DNA of 10,378 bases from assembly GCA_014885115.2 (NCBI GenBank), contig WKLE02002973.1, positions 1-10,378 of the forward strand. Reading direction: 5' to 3'. The position numbers and the translations under genes are program-made. Under the pieces are notes generated by a model that saw nothing but the letters and a program-made list of their open reading frames with translations, ran no database searches and was not told the DNA's origin. This document shows positions 1-7,797 of the stretch, one piece after another (position 1 is the first letter of the stretch; every line of letters begins with the position of its first letter). The stretch comes from Asterionellopsis glacialis. Its lineage: Eukaryota; Bacillariophyta; Plagiogrammaphyceae; Rhaphoneidales; Asterionellopsidaceae.

Positions 1-522
1 CCACGGTAGAATTGTAGTGCACAGTTCCTGTGATTTCTCATCTAACAGAACATGGTAGTATCCCATACTTAGATCAATCGCGGTTGTGTATTGAAAGCCA
101 TGTAGCTTTTGTATTAGATCAGCTATTTTGGGTAACAGAAATGGTTTTTTTTTAATTACTTTGTTGAGTTGATGAAAGTCGGTTAGGATACATACATCGC
201 ACGTTTTCTTTGGTACAACAAATGTGGGGGCTGCCTATTCACTGTCATGGTTCTTTTCTAAAACACCTATTGTTTCTAGCCTATTAATTTCCGGTTTCGT
301 AGTTCCTTCAAAAAAACGTGGTACTTGAAATGGCCTGGCATGATATGGTTCTGTGTCAGCTTCTATTTCTAGTCTGACAAACTTTATCTTAAGTGTGCTG
401 AGCCCGCCCTTAAAGGCTTGTGGGTACTTTTGTAGGCACTTAAGCATAACTTTTCGCTTGTTATAAGTAATGTGTTTCCAGTGAGAGGCTGCCTTGCTTA
501 AATCAACCTTCTCGTAGTTAGC
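1..522 (-). pseudogene. pol: Reverse transcriptase N-terminal part (Ty3/gypsy), interrupted and cut by window edge
   Basis: The frame is readable from 522 down to base 1 and runs off the window. It opens with ANYEKVDL, a linker typical between gypsy protease and RT, then PYHARPFQVPRFFEGTTK and INRLETIGVLEKNHDSE. TAG at 235-237 follows at the place where this family has a conserved Trp. After the stop the frame continues as AAPTFVVPKK, a TDF-x-x-LN block, PFLLPKI, and AIDLSMGYYHVLLD, whose Asp (bases 73-75) is the first catalytic aspartate. Some usually conserved positions differ: His replaces the Arg of TDFR, and Cys sits where Arg or another polar residue is usual. The polymerase would copy element RNA into DNA in the particle. 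The domain identity is certain; this copy looks inactive. Confidence 0.93.
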
Positions 523-1624
523 GTAACTCCGCTTCCTTGAGGACAGGTGGTTGGACGGCCATATGGTAGATCGCTTCCACGCGTTCTGGGTCTGAGACCT
601 CTCCGTAGTATTTCATGGGTAATTCAAACCCTTCCCAGTGAATTATTTTGGTACTAAAATGGATGTCGAGGCCCATGGCCTGCACCAGATTGGTTCCGAC
701 AATCATGTCGTACTGTGCATCTTTTTGGTTTGTTTGTTCGTCCAGGTGGCAGGACCAAACTATTGTCTTTTTGTCTGTGAACTCCGGGAGTGTAAAATTT
801 ATTCGAGCTTTTTGCTTAGTGGTAAAGTTACCTCCCATGGTGTTCCACTGAGTAAGTTTAGGTTTCTTGTACAAACTGGCCTTCCCCCGTTCCACAAAAT
901 TGTTAAGGATAATTGTCGCGGTAGTACCGGTGTCGAGCAAGATCTGTATTGGAACGAGCTTGCCATCCTGGTTTATTATTTTGCCTACTACTTCAGTAGT
1001 GCAATGCATAGATTTTTGCTTGTTCGCTTTATACTGGCTGAGTAGCATGTTATACGATTGTTCTATGTTTGGGAAAAGGTTTGATTTGGTGTAGGGAGTA
1101 GGCGTAAAGCAATTGTCTAACTCTTCGCTACTAGTTTTACGTTTAATTTTACTATGTTGAGTAAAGTACAAACTAGGTTCGTCATCGGATCCTTCATCTG
1201 ATTCATACTGCACTTTACGTTTCTTTTTAGGCTTATCTTTTGATACCTTGAGCAAGCTAATCATCTCGTTTACCTGTTCCTGTGTGTATGTCCTGGATTC
1301 ACCCAAATCCTTCTTTTTCGACTTGTCCGCAGTACATTTGTTGGTGTTATGGTTGTTCATACAGCAGTTGCTACACCATTTACGGGTGCGCTGGCGCTTG
1401 TCATTGCTTCCGTTATTGTTGCGATCGGAATTCTTTTTTGTTTGTTCATGCTTGTGACTTTTCTTGCTTTCCTTAGGTGTTTTGGACTTAGCAAGTTCAC
1501 AACGGATATTATAGTGTACCTCCAACTTCTTGAAGTAGTCCACGGTATCCTCCCATGAGAGATCATGTGGATCAAGGTTGCTAGCAAGTAGGGCGGATTG
1601 CCACTTAAGTGGTTTTGGCTGCAT
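518..1624 (-). pseudogene. gag-pol: Gag C-terminus with CCHC zinc knuckle, fused to retropepsin-type protease
   Basis: Residues 4-45 (PLKWQSALLA...WEDTVDYFKKLE) read as the end of a gypsy capsid. A Lys/Asn-rich basic stretch follows, then a nucleocapsid zinc knuckle with C84, C87, H92 and C97 (CX2CX4HX4C), which binds element RNA. Next come a lysine-rich linker with PKKKRKV at 132-138, an acidic patch, and the aspartic protease with catalytic motif LLDTGTTATI (Asp at 231, bases 932-934). A later hydrophobic segment (YDMIVGTNLVQAMGLDI) fits the second half of the protease fold. The protease cuts Gag-Pol into mature parts. The ATG at 1624 is probably not a real start: the preceding Gag frame overlaps it, and a deletion or frame change seems to have joined the two. 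The frame ends at TAA 518-520, where the RT frame takes over. Confidence 0.88.
1211..1231 (-). other. PKKKRKV basic motif in the Gag-protease linker (nuclear localisation-like)
   Basis: Bases 1231 to 1211 on the minus strand read CCT AAA AAG AAA CGT AAA GTG, giving Pro-Lys-Lys-Lys-Arg-Lys-Val. This matches the classical monopartite nuclear localisation signal, and an acidic patch (ESDEGSDDE) follows. It lies between the zinc knuckle and the protease. A Ty3-type element must bring its DNA complex into the nucleus, so an import signal here would make sense. Basic linkers next to nucleocapsid are common, however, so the match may be fortuitous. Confidence 0.5.
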
Positions 1625-1745
1625 GCCTAGACAAGAAGAAATTTTCTCCTACGTTGTTAAGTACCAATTCAAAGACTTTTTCAGGATCTTTTTGTTCTGA
1701 TTTCTTGAGGCTTGCATTTTTGCTCTGGCGATTGGCATTTGCTGC

Positions 1746-2183
1746 TTAGAAAAGCTGCCTTGCTCCACCCTTCAAAAGGGTGAGCGCCATGGAAGTCTTG
1801 AAGCTTGCTTTGGTGAGGGGATAGTCCCTTTCAACTTCAGCAAATTCAATTCTCCATTGGATCCACTCTTCAGCAGTTCCATCTTCAAATTGTTTGACCC
1901 TCTTTTCAATAGTTTCAGAATCTGATCCTTCATCAGAGGGATCGATCCTTACTTCTATCGTCTTGTAAGAATCCTTGTTGTCGTCTTTCAACTTCGACCT
2001 CTCCTTTTTGGACCTAATAAAAGGGATTGCAGGAGGATTCAGCAGGGTGAGCTGTTGGCTCAACTCCTGAGCTTTCTTCTGAAAGTCATTGGAGGAGTAA
2101 AAGTTCTTCATGTTTTTGCAAGTTAAAAATTCTCTGAAAGAGGGAGTAAAGTTATTATGCCCTATGACGGCTATGTCGACCAT
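1746..2183 (-). pseudogene. gag: Gag, N-terminal part (Ty3/gypsy capsid precursor)
   Basis: Gag makes the particle that packages retrotransposon RNA in the cytoplasm. I start at the ATG at 2183, which has a good context (GCCATGG); the frame is open further upstream but without another ATG. About 145 codons follow. The first half is hydrophilic. The second half contains an acidic stretch (DPSDEGSDSET, about residues 90-100), then EEWIQWRIEF and TKASFKTSMALTLLKGGA, which look like the start of a gypsy capsid domain. TAA at 1746-1748 ends the frame, but the same frame stays open and protein-like afterwards to about 1610 (VFELVLNNVGENFF), so the stop is probably a mutation inside Gag and not its natural end. 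The call rests on capsid-like sequence and on position before the zinc knuckle and protease. Confidence 0.8.
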
Positions 2184-2204
2184 GGCACAACACAACAATC
2201 AGAC

Positions 2205-2471
2205 AATCAACACACAAAAGAAAAGAAGACTTTTATTTGGTGATGAAAATTATGAGCTTATTTATAATTGTACTTTTTAAGTAAGAGAAGATCCAAAGAA
2301 GATCGAAAAGAATCTCTAAGATTCAAAGAACATCTGAACATCTGGCCGGATAGCAATCTTCAAGTGAAGTTCAATTGCACCATCTGGAAATTAAGAAATC
2401 TTTTGTCATGTAATTTTTGAGTTTGTCTGCTTGTCCACACAACAATCATCCATCCTCAAGAGTGTCCTACA
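2205..2471 (-). promoter_or_regulatory. Candidate 5' LTR/leader of the gypsy element, with TATA box and AATAAA
   Basis: This stretch upstream of the Gag start has no credible coding frame of its own. On the minus strand it contains TATAAATA (bases 2266-2259) and AATAAA (2237-2232) about 25 bases further on, followed by a T/G-rich run to the Gag ATG at 2183. TATA followed closely by a poly(A) signal is what a compact U3-R-U5 LTR shows. A possible LTR start is TGTAGGACA at 2471-2463. I could not find a convincing TG...CA pair or a tRNA primer binding site, and the 3' LTR needed for comparison is outside the window. The right part, about 2400-2471, could instead still be tail of the LINE. Confidence 0.35.
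2259..2266 (-). promoter_or_regulatory. TATA box candidate (TATAAATA)
   Basis: TATAAATA reads on the minus strand about 75 bases before the Gag ATG at 2183, in non-coding AT-rich DNA. The spacing fits transcription starting near 2235, giving a short leader before Gag. Confidence 0.4.
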
Positions 2472-2515
2472 GGGAGTGTACTTCATATTTATCAAATTTC
2501 TGGACTGCAGATGTT

Positions 2516-2668
2516 TTACATTGGATGGCATGGTGCATCACATTGCCATACATGTTTTGTGTCCTGGTTGTGGTTTTCATGGCGAGGGCACGCATCTGTC
2601 TTCCAGAACTGCCATTGGCACATGTTCCTTCCAGTTGGTGCAAAATTGAAGGCCATTTTACTGATCCA
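2516..2668 (-). pseudogene. LINE C-terminal zinc-binding tail (variant C-C/H-H-C)
   Basis: The RNase H frame continues past TGA 2669-2671 with FNFAPTGRNMCQWQFW, then DACPRHENHN and DTKHVWQCDAP. The cysteine at 2588-2590, histidine at 2579-2581, histidine at 2552-2554 and cysteine at 2540-2542 form a C-x2-H...H-x3-C arrangement. Many I-type LINEs end with a C-x2-C...H-x-C knuckle after RNase H, and here His seems to take the place of the second Cys. TAA 2516-2518 ends the readable frame. Weakly protein-like residues (VQKFDKYEVHSL) follow in another frame to about 2470. The piece is too short to be a gene of its own. Confidence 0.68.
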
Positions 2669-2671
2669 TCA

Positions 2672-3409
2672 TTTCTTTGTGTTTGGTTCTTTACTAATGG
2701 CTGTTCTAATTGCTTGTATGTCCATCAGTTGTATCTGCCGTCTGGTAAATTTTTTGTTTTTTACCCACCAATCAATGAGATCATTTTCTGCTAGTGTTTG
2801 TGTCATTCGCTTTTTCAGGTGTCTGCAAATTTTAATGTTATTGCAAATCACTGCCCATTGGTGTGGGTGTGATTTCAATGTGTTTGGTTGATGTTCGTGC
2901 TGCTTAAACTTCAAATAAGCTTTAGCTAATACATCCATTTTATTGTTGAGAATGCCCCAAATATCCAATATGATCCCTTTCTCTTTTTGATGTCCTTCTA
3001 CATGGCGAAATGTTACCTTTATGTTCAGTTGGCGTCATAAACTGTGTATGGCCCGTAAGATGTCAAAGTGGTCTTCAGATGGTGATGGGTAGTTGTCCCA
3101 TTCTAGGCTTTGTTGTCCTGCTACCAGATTATCCAGCACGATTGTCAAAGTGCCTGACCAGGAGGAATCCAATTGCATAATTATGTGACAGACCGTGAGA
3201 ATTCCTAGAATTCCTGTCAGCTCACTGCAGTATGATGATTGATCATTGGATTCCCCTGTTGTGCGGCATGCCCCTTACAAAAATGTGTCAAAGGTGGTGG
3301 TCAAATTAAGATGCGTAGGTGCCACCAGTATAAAGGCAGCGCTTCCTTTTTTGTTCTTGAGTGACCCGTCTGTTACCACTAGTGCTACCCCTGCTGTAGC
3401 GGCCTCCTT
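2672..3409 (-). pseudogene. LINE RNase H domain
   Basis: One frame, continuing from the previous feature, carries an RNase H fold with all four acidic residues: Asp in VVTDGSLKNKKGSAAF (3368-3370), Glu in YCSELTG (3221-3223), Asp in IVLDNLVAG (3131-3133) and Asp in NNKMDVLAKAY (2933-2935). HVEGHQ near 3000 supplies the usual His segment. RNase H removes RNA from the RNA-DNA hybrid, and its presence in the element recalls I-type LINEs. TAA 3275-3277 and TGA 3035-3037 break the frame between catalytic residues. After the domain come helical residues (HLKKRMTQTLAENDLIDWW) up to TGA 2669-2671. Confidence 0.9.
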
Positions 3410-4581
3410 TCATGCTTGACAGGAGCCTAGTATGTCCAGGTATTCAATACACCATTTTTGTTCTGGTCGGAGTGATTGGTATACCTGGTCAAAGGTTGTC
3501 GTTACAGGTTGCCGGTCCTGAGAAGACATTAGTTTTGTCCAGCCGGATATCTTACACTTATGGTTTTTCACCCATCCGTTGCCAAATAGTGTGTAGCACG
3601 TGCTCTTTGGTGTGTGGTTGTATAACCCCATTGGTGTATGTAGAAACCAGTTAGAGTGACTGAACCACTGCCACATGTTCTTGTCAATTCGAACCGCAAC
3701 CCGGCTATTCTGAATATCTAGCACTGCAGTGCAAGTCTTATCAGTTATCCAATCTCCTAACCATTGTTTTAAGTTCAAGTTTGTAGATGATTGACAGAGA
3801 TATTTCATAAGTGTTCGCCGCCATAAACGCCAATCTAAATTATGGTCGGTGCCTTGATTAGGCCATTCCAGGTAACTGTTTCCCTCAAAAGGGGTGTTGG
3901 ACAAGGCCTGTTCCTGAAGGGTTGCTCCATCGCCCGTAGCAATATCAGACACACAGAGTTTTTCATTAGTCTACATCTATTTAGTCTGATTAATTGGGAC
4001 CAGGATAAGTTAGCATTAACGAAGACGTCCATTAGCAATGGATCATGTAATCTGTTGTGTAGGGAATGGATTGTGACTGTTCCATAATAAGTACATTCTT
4101 GTTGTGTTGTTCTTGCCAAACATTTTTGACCCAGCAATTGGTCACCAATGGCCCTAGTTTTCAAAAGTACTTTTGGAAAAGAGCACCGCTCATACCAAGT
4201 TCCAATTTACAGTATTCCAATGATGCCCTGAGAAATAGGGCTGTTGGTGTATCTTAGCAACTGTGGCGTAACAGCATGTCCTCATGCGCCGCTACTTGGC
4301 TATTGTATACATCCGGTATTCCTAGGCCAATTAAGCCCTTGGATGTGTGGATCGCCTTCATCGGGAATTTACAGTTTTTTTCAGGATTTCGGTAAGATTG
4401 CATTTAGAGGTTTGTCAAGGAGTGTCTTGGATTGTTCCTTGTTGAGAATCAATGCTGGCAACGCATAATCAATGGTTTTGGAGATAGTTGTTTTCAGTGC
4501 TTGAATCGCATCATCCCCTGTAAGATAGGATGTTCAGATATTGGAGGCCCATACATTGGTCTTTTTCAGGAGCTGATCAAA
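3410..4581 (-). pseudogene. LINE RT thumb/connection region, heavily broken
   Basis: Protein-like sequence continues but moves between frames. First it stays in the RT frame (FDQLLKKTNVWASN, then TGA 4534-4536, then IDYALPALILNKEQ) to about 4390. A shift near 4385 follows, next to a seven-base A run (minus strand), into KAIHTSKGLIGLGIPDVYNS and LRASLEYCKLELG, with stops at about 4254 and 4170. Next comes the frame containing NRLHDPLLMDVF and WSQLIRLNRCR (about 4060-3975). Finally there is the frame SDIATGDGA (3949) that runs through WRLWRRTLMKYL and LGDWITDK to TGA 3410-3412. These pieces match the helical region between polymerase and RNase H in this type of LINE. This is the most damaged third of the element. 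Confidence 0.7.
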
Positions 4582-5478
4582 TTACGTGTCTTGTTGGCCG
4601 TTGGGGGCTATGAATACACCTAAAGTTTCAAAGGATTGGTGGGGTTGTAGTTGTTGCATAGGTTTCAGAGTGCCATCGAAGTTTCGTACTTGTAGAGGGT
4701 TTGGGGGGCTGGAGTTTTTGTAGCACCACAATCCATCAGGTTTGTGGTCAAAGTCTATGAGCCACCATGAACTTTTCTCCTTTTTAGCTACCAGTCCACC
4801 TTTGGTTGCTTGAACCAATCCTACCCACAGTGTGACTGCTTTTTGCATTTTGTCCAGTGCATCCTTCGCGTTCTTGCTGGTTTGCACCAAGTTGGTGTCA
4901 TCAAGGAAAGCGTACCCAATCATACGGATGCTTTCCTTTGATAGTGGTGCATTGACATTTATACTGAAACCTTCCTTCCTCATAATGTCCATCAGTGGAG
5001 AGCTCACTACTGCCCAAATGGTAGGCCCAGCTCCATTTCCTTGATAGATGCCTTGTAATGGCACAATCCAATTGCCACCTCCATATTCAATTTCGGAGTC
5101 CCCAAATGCCGTGCAAACATGGTGGGTGAGATTTTGTAGGGTATTGAACATCACCTGTACTTCTGATCTAGGTATGCCTACTCGTTGAAGGCATAGTGAT
5201 GCTATGGAATGCACTATTCTGTCAGAACAGCTCTTCAAATCGTTTGTACATAGAATGCCTGGTTGGTGTTGTTGCCGTAAAAGGTCCATTGTTAGGCATT
5301 TATTGAGAGCATGTTTGATAGCTCTATGTTTCTTCCTGCTGCCGTATTGTTTGGGTGCTAGGGTGTTATTGGCCTCAGCATTTTTCATGGCTTTTTTAGC
5401 TATTGTTTTGTTCATGAAATTGAAGTCAGTTTCAAAGAGTACTATGGTTTGAAGTTTACTTACATGGAAGCTATTGGC
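4582..5478 (-). pseudogene. LINE reverse transcriptase, catalytic palm
   Basis: The frame opens just after the A8 run (HVSKLQTIVLFETDFNFMNK) and includes QYGSRKKHRAI. Motif A is CTNDLKSCSDRI with catalytic Asp at bases 5239-5241. Motif B is GIYQGNGAGPTIW near 5043. Motif C is YAFLDDTNLV with Asp-Asp at 4897-4902. ATKGGLVAKKEKSSWWLIDF follows as motif D/E. All catalytic aspartates are present. FLDD is acceptable for non-LTR RTs, which usually have F/Y-x-DD, and a Ser sits in motif A where I would expect an aromatic residue. The palm ends with ETLGVFIAPNG and TAA 4582-4584. The enzyme copies the element RNA at a nicked chromosomal site. There is no doubt about the domain, and the palm itself is uninterrupted. 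Confidence 0.94.
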
Positions 5479-6076
5479 TTTTTTTTAATAATTCTACGTC
5501 GGTGCATCGTTTCCATCTGTTGTAGGTGTTTCCACTTTTCATAGCAATGTTAAGCATGGTGGAGTCCCATGTAGAAATAGTAAAATCCCTAGCCATTGCT
5601 TTGTAATGGCTAAAATGGATAAACCCGTGGGAGGACGTTTTCTCCTTGGCTTTCTTCCAAACATCCTGGTACTCTTGTACGGACAGCCCAGTTGACATGG
5701 GGCTTAGATCCAGAGGTTGGTGGAGTTCTTGAAGAAGTTTATCTAAGTAGAGGTCATTGCCTTCCACTGTGCTATACTTGCCGTTGAGTACTTTAGTTGG
5801 TAGGGTGGATGTTCCAAGGTAGCCAAGGTGGCGGTTTGCTGGGGCTGTCATTGGTGGTGGTGTTTGTGTCTGGGAGTATTTCCTGATATTCTCCCTGACG
5901 CAGGCCCTTTCGATATCCTCTTTAGCAGTCCGCTTGATAGGTGTACCATTCGTGCCATTCTCAATAACAAGAGTTGTACCTGCTATGTGATTCTTCTTAA
6001 TGGCGAATTGTATCCTTTTTGTGGAGACTCGTGCTTGTTTGGTTGTTATGATTTGGCGTAGTTGTGCTGATGTTGC
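5471..6076 (-). pseudogene. LINE linker and RT fingers region
   Basis: This frame is the direct continuation of the preceding one past TGA 6077-6079. It begins with a basic segment (LRQIITTKQARVSTKRIQF), then TAKEDIERACVRENIRKYSQ and TPPP, a lead-in typical of LINE polymerases in this group. An ATG at 5851 occurs mid-protein. From there LGYLGTSTLPT, VQEYQDVWKKAKEKTSSHG and HYKAMARDF belong to the fingers, with TYNRWKRCTDVELLKK just before a run of eight A (minus strand, 5486-5479). The frame changes at that run and ends at TAG 5471-5473, while the true continuation lies in the other frame. Confidence 0.82.
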
Positions 6077-7053
6077 TCATTGTTGTGTCTTCTTCTGTTT
6101 TTTGTGATTGCATTGTTTCAGGGCTTTGTCTTCTGCAGCTTGTGCTGTTGCAAGTTCCATGTACCATGTGTTGCAATGTTCTCTTGCATTTGGTGCGAAG
6201 GTTTTATAGTCATCAAAGGCATAGCGTAACCTTGTCTGACAGTCTTTGATAGTAAGCATCTCCTTAATTGTCTTCCATTGGGTGGTAATTTTCGCTTTTT
6301 TTGCTAAGCCCTGTAAGTGTCTTGAGTTAACCTTTCTTCTTCCTATTGTTCTAATGATCGCCTTCCAGAATTGGATGCGTTTTTTGATGATCGTAAATGC
6401 AGGAGAGTAAGGGATCTTCCCTGTATATAGTTTCCTGCAATTGAGGTCGGCAAATTTTACTGCCTCTACCTTCAGATCGTCGAGAATTTCCACCTTGGTC
6501 GCTAGTGTAGGGGGAAGTGGATACGATACTTTCTTGAGTAGTGCAGTGGCGCGTCTCTCTAAATCTTGTTTGTTGATGTATTCTCTCAATTTGGCATTAA
6601 ACTTCCTCCATATCCTTGGATCAGTTAGATTCATCCTTCGAGATGGCAAGCATGCAATTGGTGGCATTGTGTGCCCAAAAATATGTTCCAACTCTATATC
6701 TATCCAAAGACATTGGTGATCTGCTCTTGCATTTAACACCCCTTCTGTGAACTTTCCAAATCCGGCTTTAACTGTCTGAAAGTTTACTGACGTGAAGACA
6801 CCATCGATGGTTTTTGTTTCACCCTCATATGTGGCTGGAGGTTGACCTTTGGATGTTATATGTTTGCTCACTATTGCATCTTTGAGGTCACAAGATTTCA
6901 GGAATGTTTGGATGGTCTTGGAAAATACATCTTCGTTACAGTCCATAATAAGTATGACATTTTCATCGTCTTTGTGGTATCCCCTTATAAATTCCGCTAG
7001 TTCCTGTAAGAGTGCTTTCCTTGGATTCCAATTTTTTCCTAGTTTGTTAAAAA
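6077..7053 (-). pseudogene. LINE endonuclease C-terminal part and linker to RT
   Basis: The endonuclease continues here in a new frame after a shift at the five-base T run (minus strand) at 7053-7049. NVILIMDCNED (about 6957-6930) carries the DxN pair, TKTIDGVF follows, and ARADHQCLW (Asp-His near 6721) is the usual C-terminal Asp-His of the catalytic site. Together with Glu near 7390 this completes the APE active site. From about 6640 to 6080 the sequence is a Lys/Arg/Leu-rich helical linker (RMNLTDPRIWRKFN, LREYIN, ATALLKK) of the type found between endonuclease and polymerase. TGA at 6077-6079 interrupts it, but the same frame goes on into the RT. The ATG at 7078 lies in the wrong frame context and is not a real start. 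Confidence 0.87.
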
Positions 7054-7211
7054 TACCTTCGTTGTTGTGCATACACATTTGTTGTGCCAGCTGACTTATT
7101 GGCGCACAGTCTATATGCCGAGATTACCCGTAACCTTTTGTTATTTTTCCCTCTATATAGTGTCCATACCCAGCGTCCTAATTGTCTGGGGTCTATTCCT
7201 GTTTCTACTAC

Positions 7212-7715
7212 TCAAAAGGCGGCCTGGTTCCTGCTGATCATTGCGGTTCCTCCCCATTGTGTGACCAATGCCGGTTTCCAGTGTTTATTATAGCTAAATG
7301 TGTGATTAGTTGTGCCTCTTGGCCACCATCTGCAGATATGTTTGTTGAATTGGAGTTTATCTGTGACTTTAGGCCAGTACAAATTGAGTTCCTGGATTGC
7401 TATTATATCCAATTCATTTTGATTAATCCACATTCGTACAGCTGTGTCATCTTGTTCTGCCTTTGTAATATCCAAAAGTAGCCCCCCAAAGTTTTGTCCT
7501 CCTATTCGTAGCACGTCTTGTGCTTTTGGTCCAAGTCTATCACCATACCTGCCTGTGTTGTAATTGTTCCTTTTCCTTGTGGTCCTATTCTTGTTTCCAT
7601 TATTAATTAGTGGTGGTGTGGGGTGGTTTGTCTCATAGCCCTCCTGTTTGCTGTCTTGCCCTCCGTCAAGGGAACCAGGTTGCTGTTGTGGCTTAACTGT
7701 TCCCCCGGGTCCTCT
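7212..7715 (-). pseudogene. LINE apurinic-type endonuclease, N-terminal part
   Basis: The frame is open from 7715 (just after TAA 7716-7718) to TGA 7212-7214. It starts with a Gly/Pro/Gln/Asn-rich linker, then VLRIGGQNFGG begins the exonuclease-endonuclease-phosphatase fold. The Asn of QN (about 7493) and the Glu of IQELN (7389-7391) are the expected metal and phosphate contacts. TQWGGTAMISRN follows, a strand typical of this fold. Past the TGA the same frame stays protein-like (VVETGIDPRQLGRWVW, LRVISAYR) to about 7055, so the stop is probably a point mutation. The enzyme nicks target DNA to prime reverse transcription. There is no ATG at the front of the domain; with the linker this suggests that the endonuclease was translated as part of a longer protein. 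Confidence 0.85.
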
Positions 7716-7797
7716 TTAAAGAATCCCCAGTTGTGGAAGTCTCCATTACACTGGGGCTGTTAACCTGTAAGTTATTGTTTTGTACTTGTGAAGAAGT
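7696..7797 (-). pseudogene. Linker between ORF1 and endonuclease in a shifted frame
   Basis: The ORF1 frame stops at TAA 7797-7799. A frame shifted by one base is open from 7797 to 7696 and reads as a Ser/Gln/Asn/Thr-rich linker (SSQVQNNNLQVNSPSVMETS). The endonuclease frame then opens at 7715 in the same register as ORF1. Composition supports translation across the gap, but low-complexity sequence is weak evidence. Confidence 0.45.

Larger units (their letters stand above)
1..2471 (-). mobile_element. Ty3/gypsy-type LTR retrotransposon, 5' part, degenerate
   Basis: On the minus strand the order is Gag, CCHC zinc knuckle, DTG aspartic protease, then reverse transcriptase, which is the Ty3/gypsy order as far as it can be seen. 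RT motifs typical of the group are visible: PYHARPF near 340, TDF-x-x-LN near 180 and AIDLSMGYYH near 75. The rest of RT (the YxDD motif), RNase H, integrase and the 3' LTR would lie left of base 1. The copy is not intact: a stop ends Gag at 1746-1748, a stretch of Gag seems missing near 1620, the frame changes at about 520, and TAG at 235-237 interrupts RT. The right boundary is uncertain; 2471 is only the best-looking TG start. A copia element is unlikely because RT follows protease directly, with no integrase between them. Confidence 0.9.

Noticed and set aside
638..1045. Plus-strand frame of 135 codons across the protease
   Set aside because: It lies opposite the DTG protease, has no recognisable domain, and is explained as a shadow.
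2417..2891. Overlapping Cys/Phe-rich plus-strand frames
   Set aside because: They are antisense to the RNase H tail and zinc motif; the minus strand has clear homology-type motifs and these do not.
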